Source of the DNA: Pseudomonadota bacterium
GTDB taxonomy: Bacteria > Pseudomonadota > Gammaproteobacteria > Xanthomonadales > SZUA-38
NCBI GenBank assembly: GCA_039033415.1
Contig: JBCCCR010000003.1
Coordinates: 186,001-250,000 of the forward strand
Direction: 5' to 3'
Length of the DNA: 64,000 bases
This document shows, piece after piece, positions 45,161 through 53,737 of the stretch. The notes under the pieces are model-generated. The model worked only from the letters and a program-made list of their open reading frames with translations, ran no database searches and was not told the origin of the DNA. Position 1 is the first letter of the stretch, and the number at the start of each line of letters is the position of its first letter. A program made the translations under genes and the position numbers.

Positions 45161-46588
45161 ATGCGCATGGCCAAGACTGCTTTTCGACAATTCCTGTGTC
45201 TGATTTTTCTGCTTGGCTGCACGCAGACGCAGGCCGTTCGCCTCAGTCTGGACAGCGCCGGACAGGTGCTGCTGTTCCCGCTGTTTATTACCGGCGACAG
45301 CTTCCAGACGATCTTCGAGGTGCGCAACCAGACCGACCAGGGCAAAGCGCTGCGATTTGTCGTCAAAGACGCGGTAAACGGCCGCCCAACGCTGTCACTG
45401 AATGTCTATCTGAGCCCTCGGGACAGCTGGTCCGGCGCCCTGTTTGAACCCAGCGGCGCTTCGGTGGACACGGCTGAGAGCCTGCTGGCGCCCTGGGTCG
45501 ATCAGAGCTGCACGTTTCCGGCGCGCGCCGACATTCCCGACGAGGGTATTGCCCTGAGCGATGAGCAGTTTACGGAAGATCTGTCGGGCCTTCTGGTCTC
45601 CCGAAGCCGGCTGGGGTCAGGCTACGTCGAGATCTACGAGATGGGAACACTCGCCCCAACCCTGGCGGAGGACTGCGCCGAGATCAACGCCCGCTGGGCT
45701 GCCGGCGGCGCCTGGGACCTCGACCCGGGCCAGGATATCGAGGCGCCCGGCGGCGGGCTCGAGGGTTACGCGGTGCTGGTTCAGGTCGACAACGGCCGGG
45801 CCCACCAGTACGAGGCGATCGCGCTTGCCGACTTTCGCGACGCGTCACTTCACACCAATCCCTTCAGCAGCCGACAGCCAAATCTCGCCGACGTTTCCCC
45901 CGCTGAAAGCCGGGTTGTGGAAACGGTGGTGTTCGGAAACCGAACGCTTCAGGTCGAACGCGTGTCGACCTGGAGCGAGTTCCCGGTCCACGCGGTAGAC
46001 GCGCTGCTGATGGCCACGGAGGCCCGTGCCGATTTTACCGCAGCCCAGGAACTGGACGCCCTGGTCTTCGCCACGCTGAATTTCCCCACCCGGCCCTATC
46101 ATGCTGATGCCCAGACGTTTTTCCTCCCCGAAGGCCAGGAACGGGTGCTGGCGCCGTTCGCGGTGTCGCTGCCGGTCGAGGCCGACGAGAGCCTCGACCA
46201 GAACCGATTGACGGTGAGCTCCATCGACCGCGAAGGTGCTGCGTTCGACCTGCAGCCGTTCCCGGGGCAGATCAACTGCGACCTGGCCAACGGCGCGGTG
46301 TCCACCGTGTTCTTAAGCCGCACCATCGGCTTTACCGAGCCCTGCCCCTACACGACGGGCATCTTTCGCGTTCCGGACAATGCGTCAGAGGGAGAGGTTC
46401 GCTACCAGCTAAGCGGCGAGATCGTTTCGGACGAAGGCCACGTTTTCTCCGGGCTGCCCATCGCGGGATTTGTGATCCAGTCGATTACGAATGAGCAAAT
46501 CGACATACGCCCGGGAACCGTCGGCGTTGCCGACTACGGCTGGGCCAGGGCACTCAAGATCGAGCGCCAGGTGAGTGATCCGCCATGA
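45161..46588 (+). CDS. Exported protein A of the signalling island (uncharacterised surface family)
   Basis: This 475-residue protein has a secretion signal (FLCLIFLLGC, a possible lipobox, or cleavage after TQTQA). It belongs to an uncharacterised family, common as I recall in xanthomonads, recognised by VLLFPLFITGDSFQTIFEVRN cut after the first strand, RNQTDQGKALRF, LNVYLSPRDSW, a Cys pair (SCTFP...EDC), GSGYVEIYEMG and PGGGLEGYAVLV. It aligns end to end with protein B at 51275. Its stop overlaps the TonB gene by 4 bp (ATGA), so A and TonB are co-translated. I infer a surface or periplasmic component of the same uptake/signalling system. The role is unknown. Starts at 45161 and 45167 are both possible. 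Confidence 0.82.
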   Translation: MRMAKTAFRQFLCLIFLLGCTQTQAVRLSLDSAGQVLLFPLFITGDSFQTIFEVRNQTDQGKALRFVVKDAVNGRPTLSLNVYLSPRDSWSGALFEPSGASVDTAESLLAPWVDQSCTFPARADIPDEGIALSDEQFTEDLSGLLVSRSRLGSGYVEIYEMGTLAPTLAEDCAEINARWAAGGAWDLDPGQDIEAPGGGLEGYAVLVQVDNGRAHQYEAIALADFRDASLHTNPFSSRQPNLADVSPAESRVVETVVFGNRTLQVERVSTWSEFPVHAVDALLMATEARADFTAAQELDALVFATLNFPTRPYHADAQTFFLPEGQERVLAPFAVSLPVEADESLDQNRLTVSSIDREGAAFDLQPFPGQINCDLANGAVSTVFLSRTIGFTEPCPYTTGIFRVPDNASEGEVRYQLSGEIVSDEGHVFSGLPIAGFVIQSITNEQIDIRPGTVGVADYGWARALKIERQVSDPP

Positions 46589-47316
46589 CGGCCGACCGTC
46601 GCCTAACGCTGCTGATCGCGGCGTCGCTGCTGGTCCATTTGGTGGCGTTGGCGTGGTTTTATCGACCGGTGGCCGTTCCGCTGTCGTTACCCACGATGGA
46701 AGTACTGCTGGTCAGTCCCCGGCAGGCTCCGTCCTCCGCGCCGGTGATCACCGACCCCACCGAACGAACCGGCGCCAGCGAAACCCGGCCCGCCGAGTCG
46801 GACCCCGCTGCGGCAGCCACCAACCGAGCGGCGCCCACGCAGGCAGCGACCGACCGTCGGCTCAGCCGGCAGGGACCCACCCGCGAAACGGTTCGCCCGG
46901 CCACCGAAGCGTCGCCGCTACCGATTCCCGTTGTCGATCGGTCGCGCGCGCTCGAGCCGCTGACGCCGAGCAAACCTTTTTCGACGCCCGGGTCTGCCGC
47001 CAGCACACGGGAAGCGCAGAACGCCGGGGTCATCCTGGCGATCCGTCAGCAGCTTGCGCGCTACCAGGCGTATCCAGCCAGCGCGCGCCGGCGTGGGCTT
47101 GAAGGGGCGGCAACCGTTCGCTTTGTCATCACCCGCAGCGGCAGGCTGGTTGATTCAGAGCTGATGGAATCCTCCGGATCGCGGCATCTGGACCAGGCGG
47201 CGCTGAAGCTGGTATCCGACGCTGCGCCCTACCCGCCACTGCCCGCGGCCGTGTCCGCCGCAAGACTGGAAGTCAAAATCCCCATCGAATACCGGCTCGC
47301 GCCGCCCGCCACATGA
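46585..47316 (+). CDS. TonB-family energy transducer
   Basis: This 243-residue protein has an N-terminal membrane anchor (LTLLIAASLLVHLVALAWFY), a Pro/Ala/Thr-rich periplasmic linker and a TonB C-terminal domain: YPASARRRGLEGAATVRFVI, then SGSRHLDQAALKLV and PYPPLP. TonB proteins pass proton-gradient energy to outer-membrane receptors. The receptor gene of this island lies 1.6 kb downstream, so this is probably its dedicated partner. No ExbB/ExbD pair is nearby; TolQR or distant ExbBD may serve. Translation is coupled to protein A. Confidence 0.9.
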   Translation: MTADRRLTLLIAASLLVHLVALAWFYRPVAVPLSLPTMEVLLVSPRQAPSSAPVITDPTERTGASETRPAESDPAAAATNRAAPTQAATDRRLSRQGPTRETVRPATEASPLPIPVVDRSRALEPLTPSKPFSTPGSAASTREAQNAGVILAIRQQLARYQAYPASARRRGLEGAATVRFVITRSGRLVDSELMESSGSRHLDQAALKLVSDAAPYPPLPAAVSAARLEVKIPIEYRLAPPAT

Positions 47317-47347
47317 GCCTTCCGTCGTGAATTTGGCCGGGGCAGCT

Positions 47348-47818
47348 ATGGCCATCGAGCAGCATCGCCGGGAGCTGACGGCGTTTGCGGCCGCGATGGT
47401 CGGACCCGATCGCGCCGAGGATGTGGTGCAGGACGCCTGCTTCCGGCTGGCGCGCGCGCTTGAGCGACAGCCGGTGACCAACCAGCGGGCGTACCTGTTT
47501 CGCATCACCGCCAACCTCGCCCGCGACTTGCTGCGGCGGGACAAGCGCGCCGACCAGCACATCAAGACGCTGGCAAGGGACGAGCATAGCCCCGGAGCCG
47601 GCGAGGTCGCCGCGCTGGATGAACAGCTTGTGGCGCTGCGCGAGGCCATTACCCAGCTGCCGACAAAGTGTCAGCGGGCGTTTGTCGCGCGGAAATACGA
47701 GGGGCTGAGCTATCGGGAGATTGCTGCCCGCGAGGGTATCACCGAAAAAACCGTGGAAAACCATATTGGCCGAGCGCTGAAGCTGCTGCGTGAAGCGATG
47801 GCAGGACAGCAGCATTGA
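47348..47818 (+). CDS. FecI-like ECF sigma factor
   Basis: This sigma factor of 156 residues has region 2 (AEDVVQDACFRLARALE, NQRAYLFRITANLARDLLRR) and region 4 (LPTKCQRAFVARKYEGLSYR, ITEKTVENHIGRAL). It matches the iron-uptake (FecI) group, which is controlled by FecR and an outer-membrane receptor. ATG 47348 has GGGG six bases upstream; an alternative GTG at 47327 is weaker. The likely targets are the two matching promoter motifs that flank this island. Confidence 0.93.
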   Translation: MAIEQHRRELTAFAAAMVGPDRAEDVVQDACFRLARALERQPVTNQRAYLFRITANLARDLLRRDKRADQHIKTLARDEHSPGAGEVAALDEQLVALREAITQLPTKCQRAFVARKYEGLSYREIAAREGITEKTVENHIGRALKLLREAMAGQQH

Positions 47819-47912
47819 TGGAACTTCGAAGAAGAAACCCGGAACTTACGGGAGGAGTGGTAACGCCGTCTGCAGGGCTCCGTTAGGGGCAAAGCGGCGG
47901 CGATACGTTGTT

Positions 47913-48884
47913 ATGACGACCAATAGTGAAAAACCCAACGTGATTCAACAGGCTGCACAATGGATGAGTCGGCTGGCTGCTGACGGCAACCCAAGCTGGG
48001 ATGATCCAGAGCTGGCCGCCTGGCTAAGGGAATCGCCCGGTCACCGGGAGGCGTTTGCTGAGGTCAGCGCCATTTGGTTTGCGGCTGACCAGCTGGAAGC
48101 GTCCGACCTGGGTGATGAGCTCGAGCAGTCGTCAAGGCTGGATCCCATGCCCGCAGCTGAGTCCGGTCGCGCCACGCCCACAGCACGCCGGAACCGCCGC
48201 TGGCCGCTACTTGCGGCGGGCATGATGGCGCTGGTGGTGGCGCTGATCGTGCCGGCAATCCCCAAGCAGTGGGCCGGCATGCAGGCCGACTTTGCCACCC
48301 AGGCAGGGCAGGTCCAGTCGGTGGCGCTGGAAGACGGCAGCAGCGTGCAGCTGGCCGGCGACAGCGCCGTGAGTCTGCGGCCGGGGGGGCGCGGGCTAGT
48401 CCTTCACTACGGCGAAATCTTTCTGGACGTTGAGCACAACGCAGCCGAGCCGTTTGTCGTCGAAACGAGCGAAGCCAAAGTCACCGTCCTTGGGACCCAG
48501 TTCGGCGTTTCCTGGCGCGACCGGATTCACCGCGCCGGCGTCGTCGAGGGCCGCGTGGCGGTGCAGCACGGGCAGTTACCCGTCGTCGAGCTCAGCCGCG
48601 GGCAGTTCGCCCGCGACGGGCAGCGAGTCGCGGATCCCGGCTTAGTGCAGCGCTACTTTGGCTGGTCTTCGGGCAACCTGGTGTTTGACGATCTCCCGCT
48701 GTCCGAGGTGCTCGCGCGACTGGCCCCTTTTCTGGATCGACCCGTCGTCAAGCTGCCGGGCGCCGGTGACCCATCGGTCAGCGCCGTTATCGCCGTCGAC
48801 AGCGGCCCGCAGGCGCTGGAGACGCTGGCATCGCGGGCCGGCCTCCGGCTGGTTTCCGCCGGACCCGTCACGCTGCTGTATTGA
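47913..48884 (+). CDS. FecR-family anti-sigma/regulator
   Basis: This protein of 323 residues has a cytoplasmic DUF4880 region (AAQWMSRLAADGNPSWDD, LAAWLRESPGHREAFAEV), one membrane helix (LLAAGMMALVVALIVPAI), a FecR domain (GQVQSVALEDGSSVQLAGDS, VTVLGTQFGVSW) and a C-terminal STN-like module (LVFDDLPLSEVLARLAPFLD). FecR relays receptor occupancy from the periplasm to the sigma factor. The open frame begins at 47790, but ATG 47913 starts the conserved part. Its stop shares one base with the receptor's ATG. Confidence 0.92.
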   Translation: MTTNSEKPNVIQQAAQWMSRLAADGNPSWDDPELAAWLRESPGHREAFAEVSAIWFAADQLEASDLGDELEQSSRLDPMPAAESGRATPTARRNRRWPLLAAGMMALVVALIVPAIPKQWAGMQADFATQAGQVQSVALEDGSSVQLAGDSAVSLRPGGRGLVLHYGEIFLDVEHNAAEPFVVETSEAKVTVLGTQFGVSWRDRIHRAGVVEGRVAVQHGQLPVVELSRGQFARDGQRVADPGLVQRYFGWSSGNLVFDDLPLSEVLARLAPFLDRPVVKLPGAGDPSVSAVIAVDSGPQALETLASRAGLRLVSAGPVTLLY

Positions 48885-51208
48885 TGCCACTTCAGTCCCG
48901 TAGAGCCTGGCTCGCGGTGCTGGCGACGCTGCTCACCAGCGTTGCCACCGCGCAGCCTTTGCTGCGGGATGTGCTGAGCGAGCTGAGCACGCGCCTCGGC
49001 TGGAACTACGTGCTGGGTCCCGGCGTTTCGCTGGACACGCCGGTGGATCAAGCCGTCACCAGCGAGACGGCGCTGGCCAGCTGGCTGCAAACCCAGGGCA
49101 TCGAGCTAGTCCAGCTGCCCTCGGGGGACCGTGAACTCAGGCAGCTGAGCCAGGCCAGCCTGAGCCTTTCGGCCCTCCCGGTCACCGCCACGCTGCCCGT
49201 GGCCGCCGGCCTGCCGCTGCGCAGTGGCGTCAGCGCCACCACCGTTTCAGCCAGCGATATTGAGAACCTCACCGACAACCGGCTCGATCAGCTGTTCGCG
49301 CGGGCCGCCAACGTCTTTGGCAGCGGCGACGAATACTATTTCCGGGGAATTCCGAGCGCCGGGGACCTCAACACGCTCGGCAACGCCGCGGCGGTGGTTG
49401 GAGAGGCGCCGCTCGCCGGCGTGGTGCTGGCCAACCTGCCTCTGAGCACCTGGGATACGGCCAGCGCCGGCTTTGAGCGCGGCCCGCGGAGCGCCAGCGT
49501 TGCAGGCCCCTTCAGCACCTTTGGCGGACGTATCAGCATCGTTCCCCAACAGCCCCAGTTTACGACTCAGCGCGCGCTGCGGGCCGGCGTGAGCGACCTC
49601 GGCGACACCCAGGCTTCGGTGATGATCAACCAGCCGCTGCTGGCCGAAGAGCTGGCCTTACGCGTGAGCTTCGATCGCCAAACGGTCGCCGGTACTCTCG
49701 ACGATCCGGGTGACCGTGGTCTGGGCTCAGACTTTAACTTCAGTCGCAGCAATACCGCCCGGCTGGCTGCGCTGTGGGAACCGGCAACGCTACCCGAGTT
49801 TGCCCTGGCTGTGGACTGGACGGCTTTCGACGGCCGAGCCGGACCCCAGCGGCTCAGCGCGGCAGACCCCTTCAGCCGCCGTGGGCGCGCACCGCCCTTT
49901 CGCGAACGCGAGGTCGACGGTCACGTCGCTTCGCTGAAGCTGAGCTGGGAGCCGGCAGCCACCCAGCGATGGGATCTCTCGCTGGTCGACTCCGGCGGTG
50001 ACGCGGAGCTCGAACCAAGCAGGCTGCTGGTCAACGATTTTGACCCAACCGACCTTCTCATCGACGCGGAGGAGGAAAACCTGCGCTTTGCGCAGCTCAA
50101 CTGGGAGGCTCGGTGGCGGGGGGCAAACATCAACGCTGGCCTCAGCACGGGCGTTAACCAGAGCCGTGAAGTCTATCGGCGAGAACAGCGTCGCTGGCAG
50201 CTGGACAGCCGCCTGCGGAGACACACGGCTTCGGTCGCGGTGGAAAAACCGCTGTCCACCCGCTGGCGGGTCGAAGCCGGCGTTCGACTTTCCCGGGACG
50301 AGCTGCGGCGCGATTGTGAAACGCGGCCCGAGACGGCAGCACCCGACGGCGACAACGCGACGTTGGCCTGTCTTCAGGTCTCCGGACTGCTGCTGATTCC
50401 AGCCGACGGTCAGTTTGAGCCCTTCCGTGAAACCTACCGCAACGTGAGTCCGGAGCTGGCCCTGAGCTATCGCCCCGGCGAAACCGGCGAGTACTTTATG
50501 CGCCTGGCTGAAGGGTTCAACGCCGGCGGCGCCGTTTCTGACGCCACGTTTGCCGGCACCCCACAATGGCTCTCCTACGAGCCGGAGCGCATCCGGAGCG
50601 CGGAGCTTGGCTGGCGTGGCCAGCTGGGGCCGCTGCAGCTCAGCACGACCGGTTTCTTTACACAGCTCGATCAACAGTGGCAGGTGGTTGAAGATCAGCT
50701 GAATCTTGGCGCCGTGACCAATGCCGGCAAGTCGCGCAACTGGGGCCTGGAGCTGGACGGCCGCTGGCGCATCGGTGAAGCACACGCCCTGAGTTTCAGT
50801 CTCGGGTGGCTGGACACCGAGTACGAGCAGTTCCTTCCGTTTGAGCGAGACGCGTTGCTTGAGCCGGCATCGGGAAACCAGTTTCCGGGCGCGCCTCGTT
50901 ACTCGGGTGCGCTGAGCTGGGCCAGCCAGCTGGGCGGCGGTTGGCGCCTCGGGGCGGGATTAAGCTTTCACGCGTCGGTGCAGGCCAACGCGAACAATCC
51001 CGAAGCGGGAGAGATTCCGGGGGTGGCGCTGACCGACCTCAATTTGGGCTGGCAGGGAAAAGGCTTCCAGGTTGCCCTGACCGCCAACAATTTGTTCGAT
51101 CGTGACTATCACCAGACCACACCCAACGTGGTGCGGCGCAACCAGCGAATCGACTTCCTGCCCGGCCGCCCGCGCAACATTACGCTCACCGTTCACTATC
51201 GATTCTAG
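48884..51208 (+). CDS. TonB-dependent transducer (STN-domain outer-membrane receptor)
   Basis: This 774-residue receptor has a signal peptide (LAVLATLLTSVATAQ). It carries an STN signalling domain (~26-90; LLRDVLSELSTRLGWNYVLG, VTSETALASWLQTQGIEL) that should contact FecR, a plug (VSASDIENLTDNRLDQLFAR, YYFRGIPSAGD) and a 22-strand-type barrel ending in ITLTVHYRF with the terminal Phe. The STN domain marks it as a transducer that both imports and signals. The ligand cannot be told; FecI/FecR context often means an iron complex, but carbohydrate cases exist. The start overlaps FecR by one base. Confidence 0.93.
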   Translation: MPLQSRRAWLAVLATLLTSVATAQPLLRDVLSELSTRLGWNYVLGPGVSLDTPVDQAVTSETALASWLQTQGIELVQLPSGDRELRQLSQASLSLSALPVTATLPVAAGLPLRSGVSATTVSASDIENLTDNRLDQLFARAANVFGSGDEYYFRGIPSAGDLNTLGNAAAVVGEAPLAGVVLANLPLSTWDTASAGFERGPRSASVAGPFSTFGGRISIVPQQPQFTTQRALRAGVSDLGDTQASVMINQPLLAEELALRVSFDRQTVAGTLDDPGDRGLGSDFNFSRSNTARLAALWEPATLPEFALAVDWTAFDGRAGPQRLSAADPFSRRGRAPPFREREVDGHVASLKLSWEPAATQRWDLSLVDSGGDAELEPSRLLVNDFDPTDLLIDAEEENLRFAQLNWEARWRGANINAGLSTGVNQSREVYRREQRRWQLDSRLRRHTASVAVEKPLSTRWRVEAGVRLSRDELRRDCETRPETAAPDGDNATLACLQVSGLLLIPADGQFEPFRETYRNVSPELALSYRPGETGEYFMRLAEGFNAGGAVSDATFAGTPQWLSYEPERIRSAELGWRGQLGPLQLSTTGFFTQLDQQWQVVEDQLNLGAVTNAGKSRNWGLELDGRWRIGEAHALSFSLGWLDTEYEQFLPFERDALLEPASGNQFPGAPRYSGALSWASQLGGGWRLGAGLSFHASVQANANNPEAGEIPGVALTDLNLGWQGKGFQVALTANNLFDRDYHQTTPNVVRRNQRIDFLPGRPRNITLTVHYRF

Positions 51209-51217
51209 GAAACGCGT

Positions 51218-51247
51218 TTTGGGGGACAAGACCCGGGTATGCGTCTG
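51218..51247 (+). promoter_or_regulatory. Predicted ECF-sigma promoter of exported protein B
   Basis: TTTGGGGGA (51218-51226), 14 bases, then GCGTCTG (51241-51247) repeats the element at 45125 exactly, while the 14 bases between differ. It begins 10 bp after the receptor stop and lies 27 bp before protein B's ATG, leaving room for a leader with GGAG. Confidence 0.62.
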
Positions 51248-51274
51248 CCGGGCATGAAACATCGGAGAACAACA

Positions 51275-52552
51275 ATGCGATCAACCTCAACTTTTCTAAC
51301 CCTGATGCTGCTGGCCACGGTGCTCCCTTGCGGAGTGGGCGCCGTCAGCCTGGACACCACCGGCGCTGACAGCCAGGTGCTGATTTTCCCCCTCTTTTCC
51401 ACCGAGGGTGACAACGTGACGGAACTGACAATCCGCAATCACACCGATCAAGGCAAGGCGCTAAAGGTGCTCACCAAGGACGCGCTGAGCGGGCGTCCTA
51501 CGATCAGCATCAACGTATACCTCAAGCCGGGCGACGCCTGGAATGCTCGGCTGACGGGACAGCCGCGCTTCTCCACCAGCATCACCACCGAGGACGAGAG
51601 CTGCACGGTGCCGCGGCTCGGTACGGTGCGCGCTACCCCGGTGCACCTGGACCGTTCGCTCAACGAAAGCCTGCTGCCCCGCAGCCGCCTCGACAGCGGC
51701 TACATCGAGGTGTTTGAAATGGGCGAGATTCCGGCTGAGCTTGCCGGCGACTGCAACGCGATCAGTCAGCGGTTTACGGACGGCGAGTGGTCGGGCAACG
51801 ATCTCTTTCTCAATGACAGCGTCACCGCGCCAGGCGGTGGCCTATCGGGCATCTCGTTTATCAAAGACGTCGACTCCGGGCGCACCTTTGCCCTGCAGCC
51901 GACCGGGCTGGCGGATTTCAGCAGCGAGCCGATGCACACCGTGAGTGCCCGCGCGGGGCGTCCGTCGCTGGCCAACGTCATGCCCCCGCAGGCCGAGGTG
52001 AATGGCCAGACCGAGACGTTTGCGACCAACCCGATTAACGCGGTGGAAGCGGTGCTGATGACTCAGCAGCTGGCCGCTGAATACCACAGCGAAGAGGACG
52101 CTCGCGCGTTTGCCAGCGCCCTGGTGCTGCTGCCCACCCGCCCGTTTCACGCCAACCCGGGCTTTTATCGGAGTTTCACCGCCTCACCCTTTGCGCCCGA
52201 CGACAGCCCGGTGAATGGGAATCTGGTGGACAACACCGGCGACCCAATCGAAGACCTGCCGGCACCGGTGGCGGGCATCAACTGCGATCGCTATACCGGC
52301 GCGGTGAATTTTGTGCAGCTCGTCAACTTCTTTGCCTTCAGCCACCCGTGCCTGCTCGGCGACGCAGAGTTTTTTCTGTTTGATGACGACGTGCGCGGAC
52401 TGCTGGAGCTGCCGCTGGCCGGCAGCGTGACCTCAGACGAGGGCACCGTGTTCAACGGCCTGCCCGCTGTGGGCCACATGCTTCAGACCAGTCTCGACGG
52501 CAGCAACGCCAACGCGCTCGGCATCTACACCGTGCCGATGCGGCGGCAATGA
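51275..52552 (+). CDS. Exported protein B of the signalling island (paralogue of A)
   Basis: This protein of 425 residues has a signal peptide ending GVGA. It follows protein A closely: VLIFPLFSTEGDNVTELTIR, RNHTDQGKALKV, INVYLKPGDAW, SCTVP, DSGYIEVFEMG, APGGGLSGISFI and FNGLPAVGHMLQ. It is about 50 residues shorter than A and has no lipobox cysteine at the cleavage site. ATG 51275 has GGAG seven bases before it; upstream in-frame ATGs at 51239 and 51254 fall within or at the start site of the predicted promoter and are discounted. It lies directly after the receptor and before a strong terminator, closing the island. The function is unknown. Confidence 0.83.
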   Translation: MRSTSTFLTLMLLATVLPCGVGAVSLDTTGADSQVLIFPLFSTEGDNVTELTIRNHTDQGKALKVLTKDALSGRPTISINVYLKPGDAWNARLTGQPRFSTSITTEDESCTVPRLGTVRATPVHLDRSLNESLLPRSRLDSGYIEVFEMGEIPAELAGDCNAISQRFTDGEWSGNDLFLNDSVTAPGGGLSGISFIKDVDSGRTFALQPTGLADFSSEPMHTVSARAGRPSLANVMPPQAEVNGQTETFATNPINAVEAVLMTQQLAAEYHSEEDARAFASALVLLPTRPFHANPGFYRSFTASPFAPDDSPVNGNLVDNTGDPIEDLPAPVAGINCDRYTGAVNFVQLVNFFAFSHPCLLGDAEFFLFDDDVRGLLELPLAGSVTSDEGTVFNGLPAVGHMLQTSLDGSNANALGIYTVPMRRQ

Positions 52553-52609
52553 GGTCTCCAGAAGTCTGGCCGATCGCCTGATCGATCAGTCCCAGGCGTT
52601 CGCCCTGTT

Positions 52610-52640
52610 GCGGCCCCGAGGTTTGGGGCCGCTTTTTTTT
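52610..52640 (+). terminator. Rho-independent terminator after the signalling island
   Basis: GCGGCCCC (52610-52617), a 7-base loop, GGGGCCGC (52625-52632), then eight T residues (52633-52640). The eight-pair GC stem is perfect. It ends transcription of the island 58 bp after protein B and separates it from the next operon. Confidence 0.93.
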
Positions 52641-52693
52641 GCCCAGCTGAGCAGGCGAGAAATCCGCCATGGCAAATTCGGTAGACTGGGCTA

Positions 52694-52996
52694 ATGGAAA
52701 ATCCGCAACCCAGCGACCAGCCGCCCACAGTCCTGCTTGTCCTGGGCTGGCTGATCTGGGTGCTCGAAGTCGCCGGGTTCCTTTTTCTCGCCGGCTGTGC
52801 GGTGGTCCTGGCCCTTGGCCAGAACAAACCGTTGGCGATTGTTGCTGTCGCCGTGGGGCTCGCCATTTTTGGCTACGCCATGGCACTCACCTTCAATCAA
52901 TCTAAAACCGGCCGCCCACGTCTCCTCGCGGGCTGCACCCTAATTCTAGCCGCGGCGTTTGTGCTGTTCGGCGGCTGCACGCTCGGGTTTCAATAG
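52694..52996 (+). CDS. Small three-helix membrane protein
   Basis: This 100-residue protein has three hydrophobic helices (VLLVLGWLIWVLEVAGFLFL, LAIVAVAVGLAIFGYAMAL, LLAGCTLILAAAFVLFGGC). I recognise no family. It lies 3 bp before an Lgt-like gene and is followed by a Tes-like radical SAM gene on the same strand, so it is probably co-transcribed with these lipid-type genes. Confidence 0.65.
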   Translation: MENPQPSDQPPTVLLVLGWLIWVLEVAGFLFLAGCAVVLALGQNKPLAIVAVAVGLAIFGYAMALTFNQSKTGRPRLLAGCTLILAAAFVLFGGCTLGFQ

Positions 52997-52999
52997 CCG

Positions 53000-53737
53000 G
53001 TGCTGACCAGCCATCTGTGGTTTGACTTAGCAGCCTATGCCGCCGCTGGGGCGATGACGCTGGCTCTGAACCGGGGCGAGCCGTCGCCGGTACCCGCCCC
53101 GCTCAAGACTCGCTACCTGCTCATCCTGACGCAGGGTGTGATTCTCGGAAGCCTCCTGCTCGGCACACTAAACCTCTATCTGCTCGGCGTGGGCAACGTC
53201 TTTGGTAAATCCATCCTCGGCGCCATTTGCGGAGGCATCCTGGCCGTCGAAGCCTTTAAGAGTTTCCACGGCATTCACGGTTCGACCGGGGCCAAGCTGG
53301 TACCGGGACTGGCGCTGGGCATTGTGATCGGGCGGATCGGCTGTTTCTCGGCCGGGCTTGAGGACCATACGCACGGTATTCCTACCAGCCTGCCCTGGGC
53401 GGTGGACTTCGGTGACGGTGTGCCTCGCCACCCCGTACAGCTCTACGAAAGCGGCATCATGCTGCTGGTGCTGCTGACGGCGCTGACGGTGCGCTGGCGC
53501 GACCGGCAGGCTAACGTCGGGCGCCTGAGCCGCTGGCTGGCCGCCAATATGTTTTATCTGTTTGTGCTGTGTTACGCGCTACAGCGCTTCGCCTGGGAGT
53601 TTCTGAAACCCTACGCCGCGCTAATCGGCCCCCTCAATCTGTTTCATCTCGCCTGCATTGCGCTGGCCGTTTACGGCCTGGCCATGCTGCGGCAAACGGG
53701 TGATACGCCTGAACTATCCACCGGAGGTGCCCATTGA
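53000..53737 (+). CDS. Lgt-like (prolipoprotein diacylglyceryl transferase family) membrane protein
   Basis: This 245-residue multi-helix protein has the Lgt-family core GIVIGRIGCFSAGLEDHTHG, then LPWAVDFGDGVPRHPVQLYE. Lgt moves diacylglycerol from phosphatidylglycerol to lipoprotein cysteines. This copy differs from housekeeping Lgt in its loops and is linked to a radical SAM enzyme, so it may act on another lipid substrate. The start is GTG. It overlaps the next gene by 4 bp (TTGA), and 3 bp separate it from the small membrane gene. Confidence 0.85.
   Translation: MLTSHLWFDLAAYAAAGAMTLALNRGEPSPVPAPLKTRYLLILTQGVILGSLLLGTLNLYLLGVGNVFGKSILGAICGGILAVEAFKSFHGIHGSTGAKLVPGLALGIVIGRIGCFSAGLEDHTHGIPTSLPWAVDFGDGVPRHPVQLYESGIMLLVLLTALTVRWRDRQANVGRLSRWLAANMFYLFVLCYALQRFAWEFLKPYAALIGPLNLFHLACIALAVYGLAMLRQTGDTPELSTGGAH

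Noticed and set aside
45161-45230. Protein A as a certain lipoprotein because of LLGC
   Set aside because: The paralogue B is cleaved after GVGA with no lipobox, and A has an equivalent cleavage site after TQTQA, so lipidation is only possible.
49790-50785. A 331-codon open frame antisense to the TonB receptor
   Set aside because: It lacks any recognisable domain, while the opposite strand encodes a clear receptor barrel. Long antisense frames are expected in GC-rich DNA.
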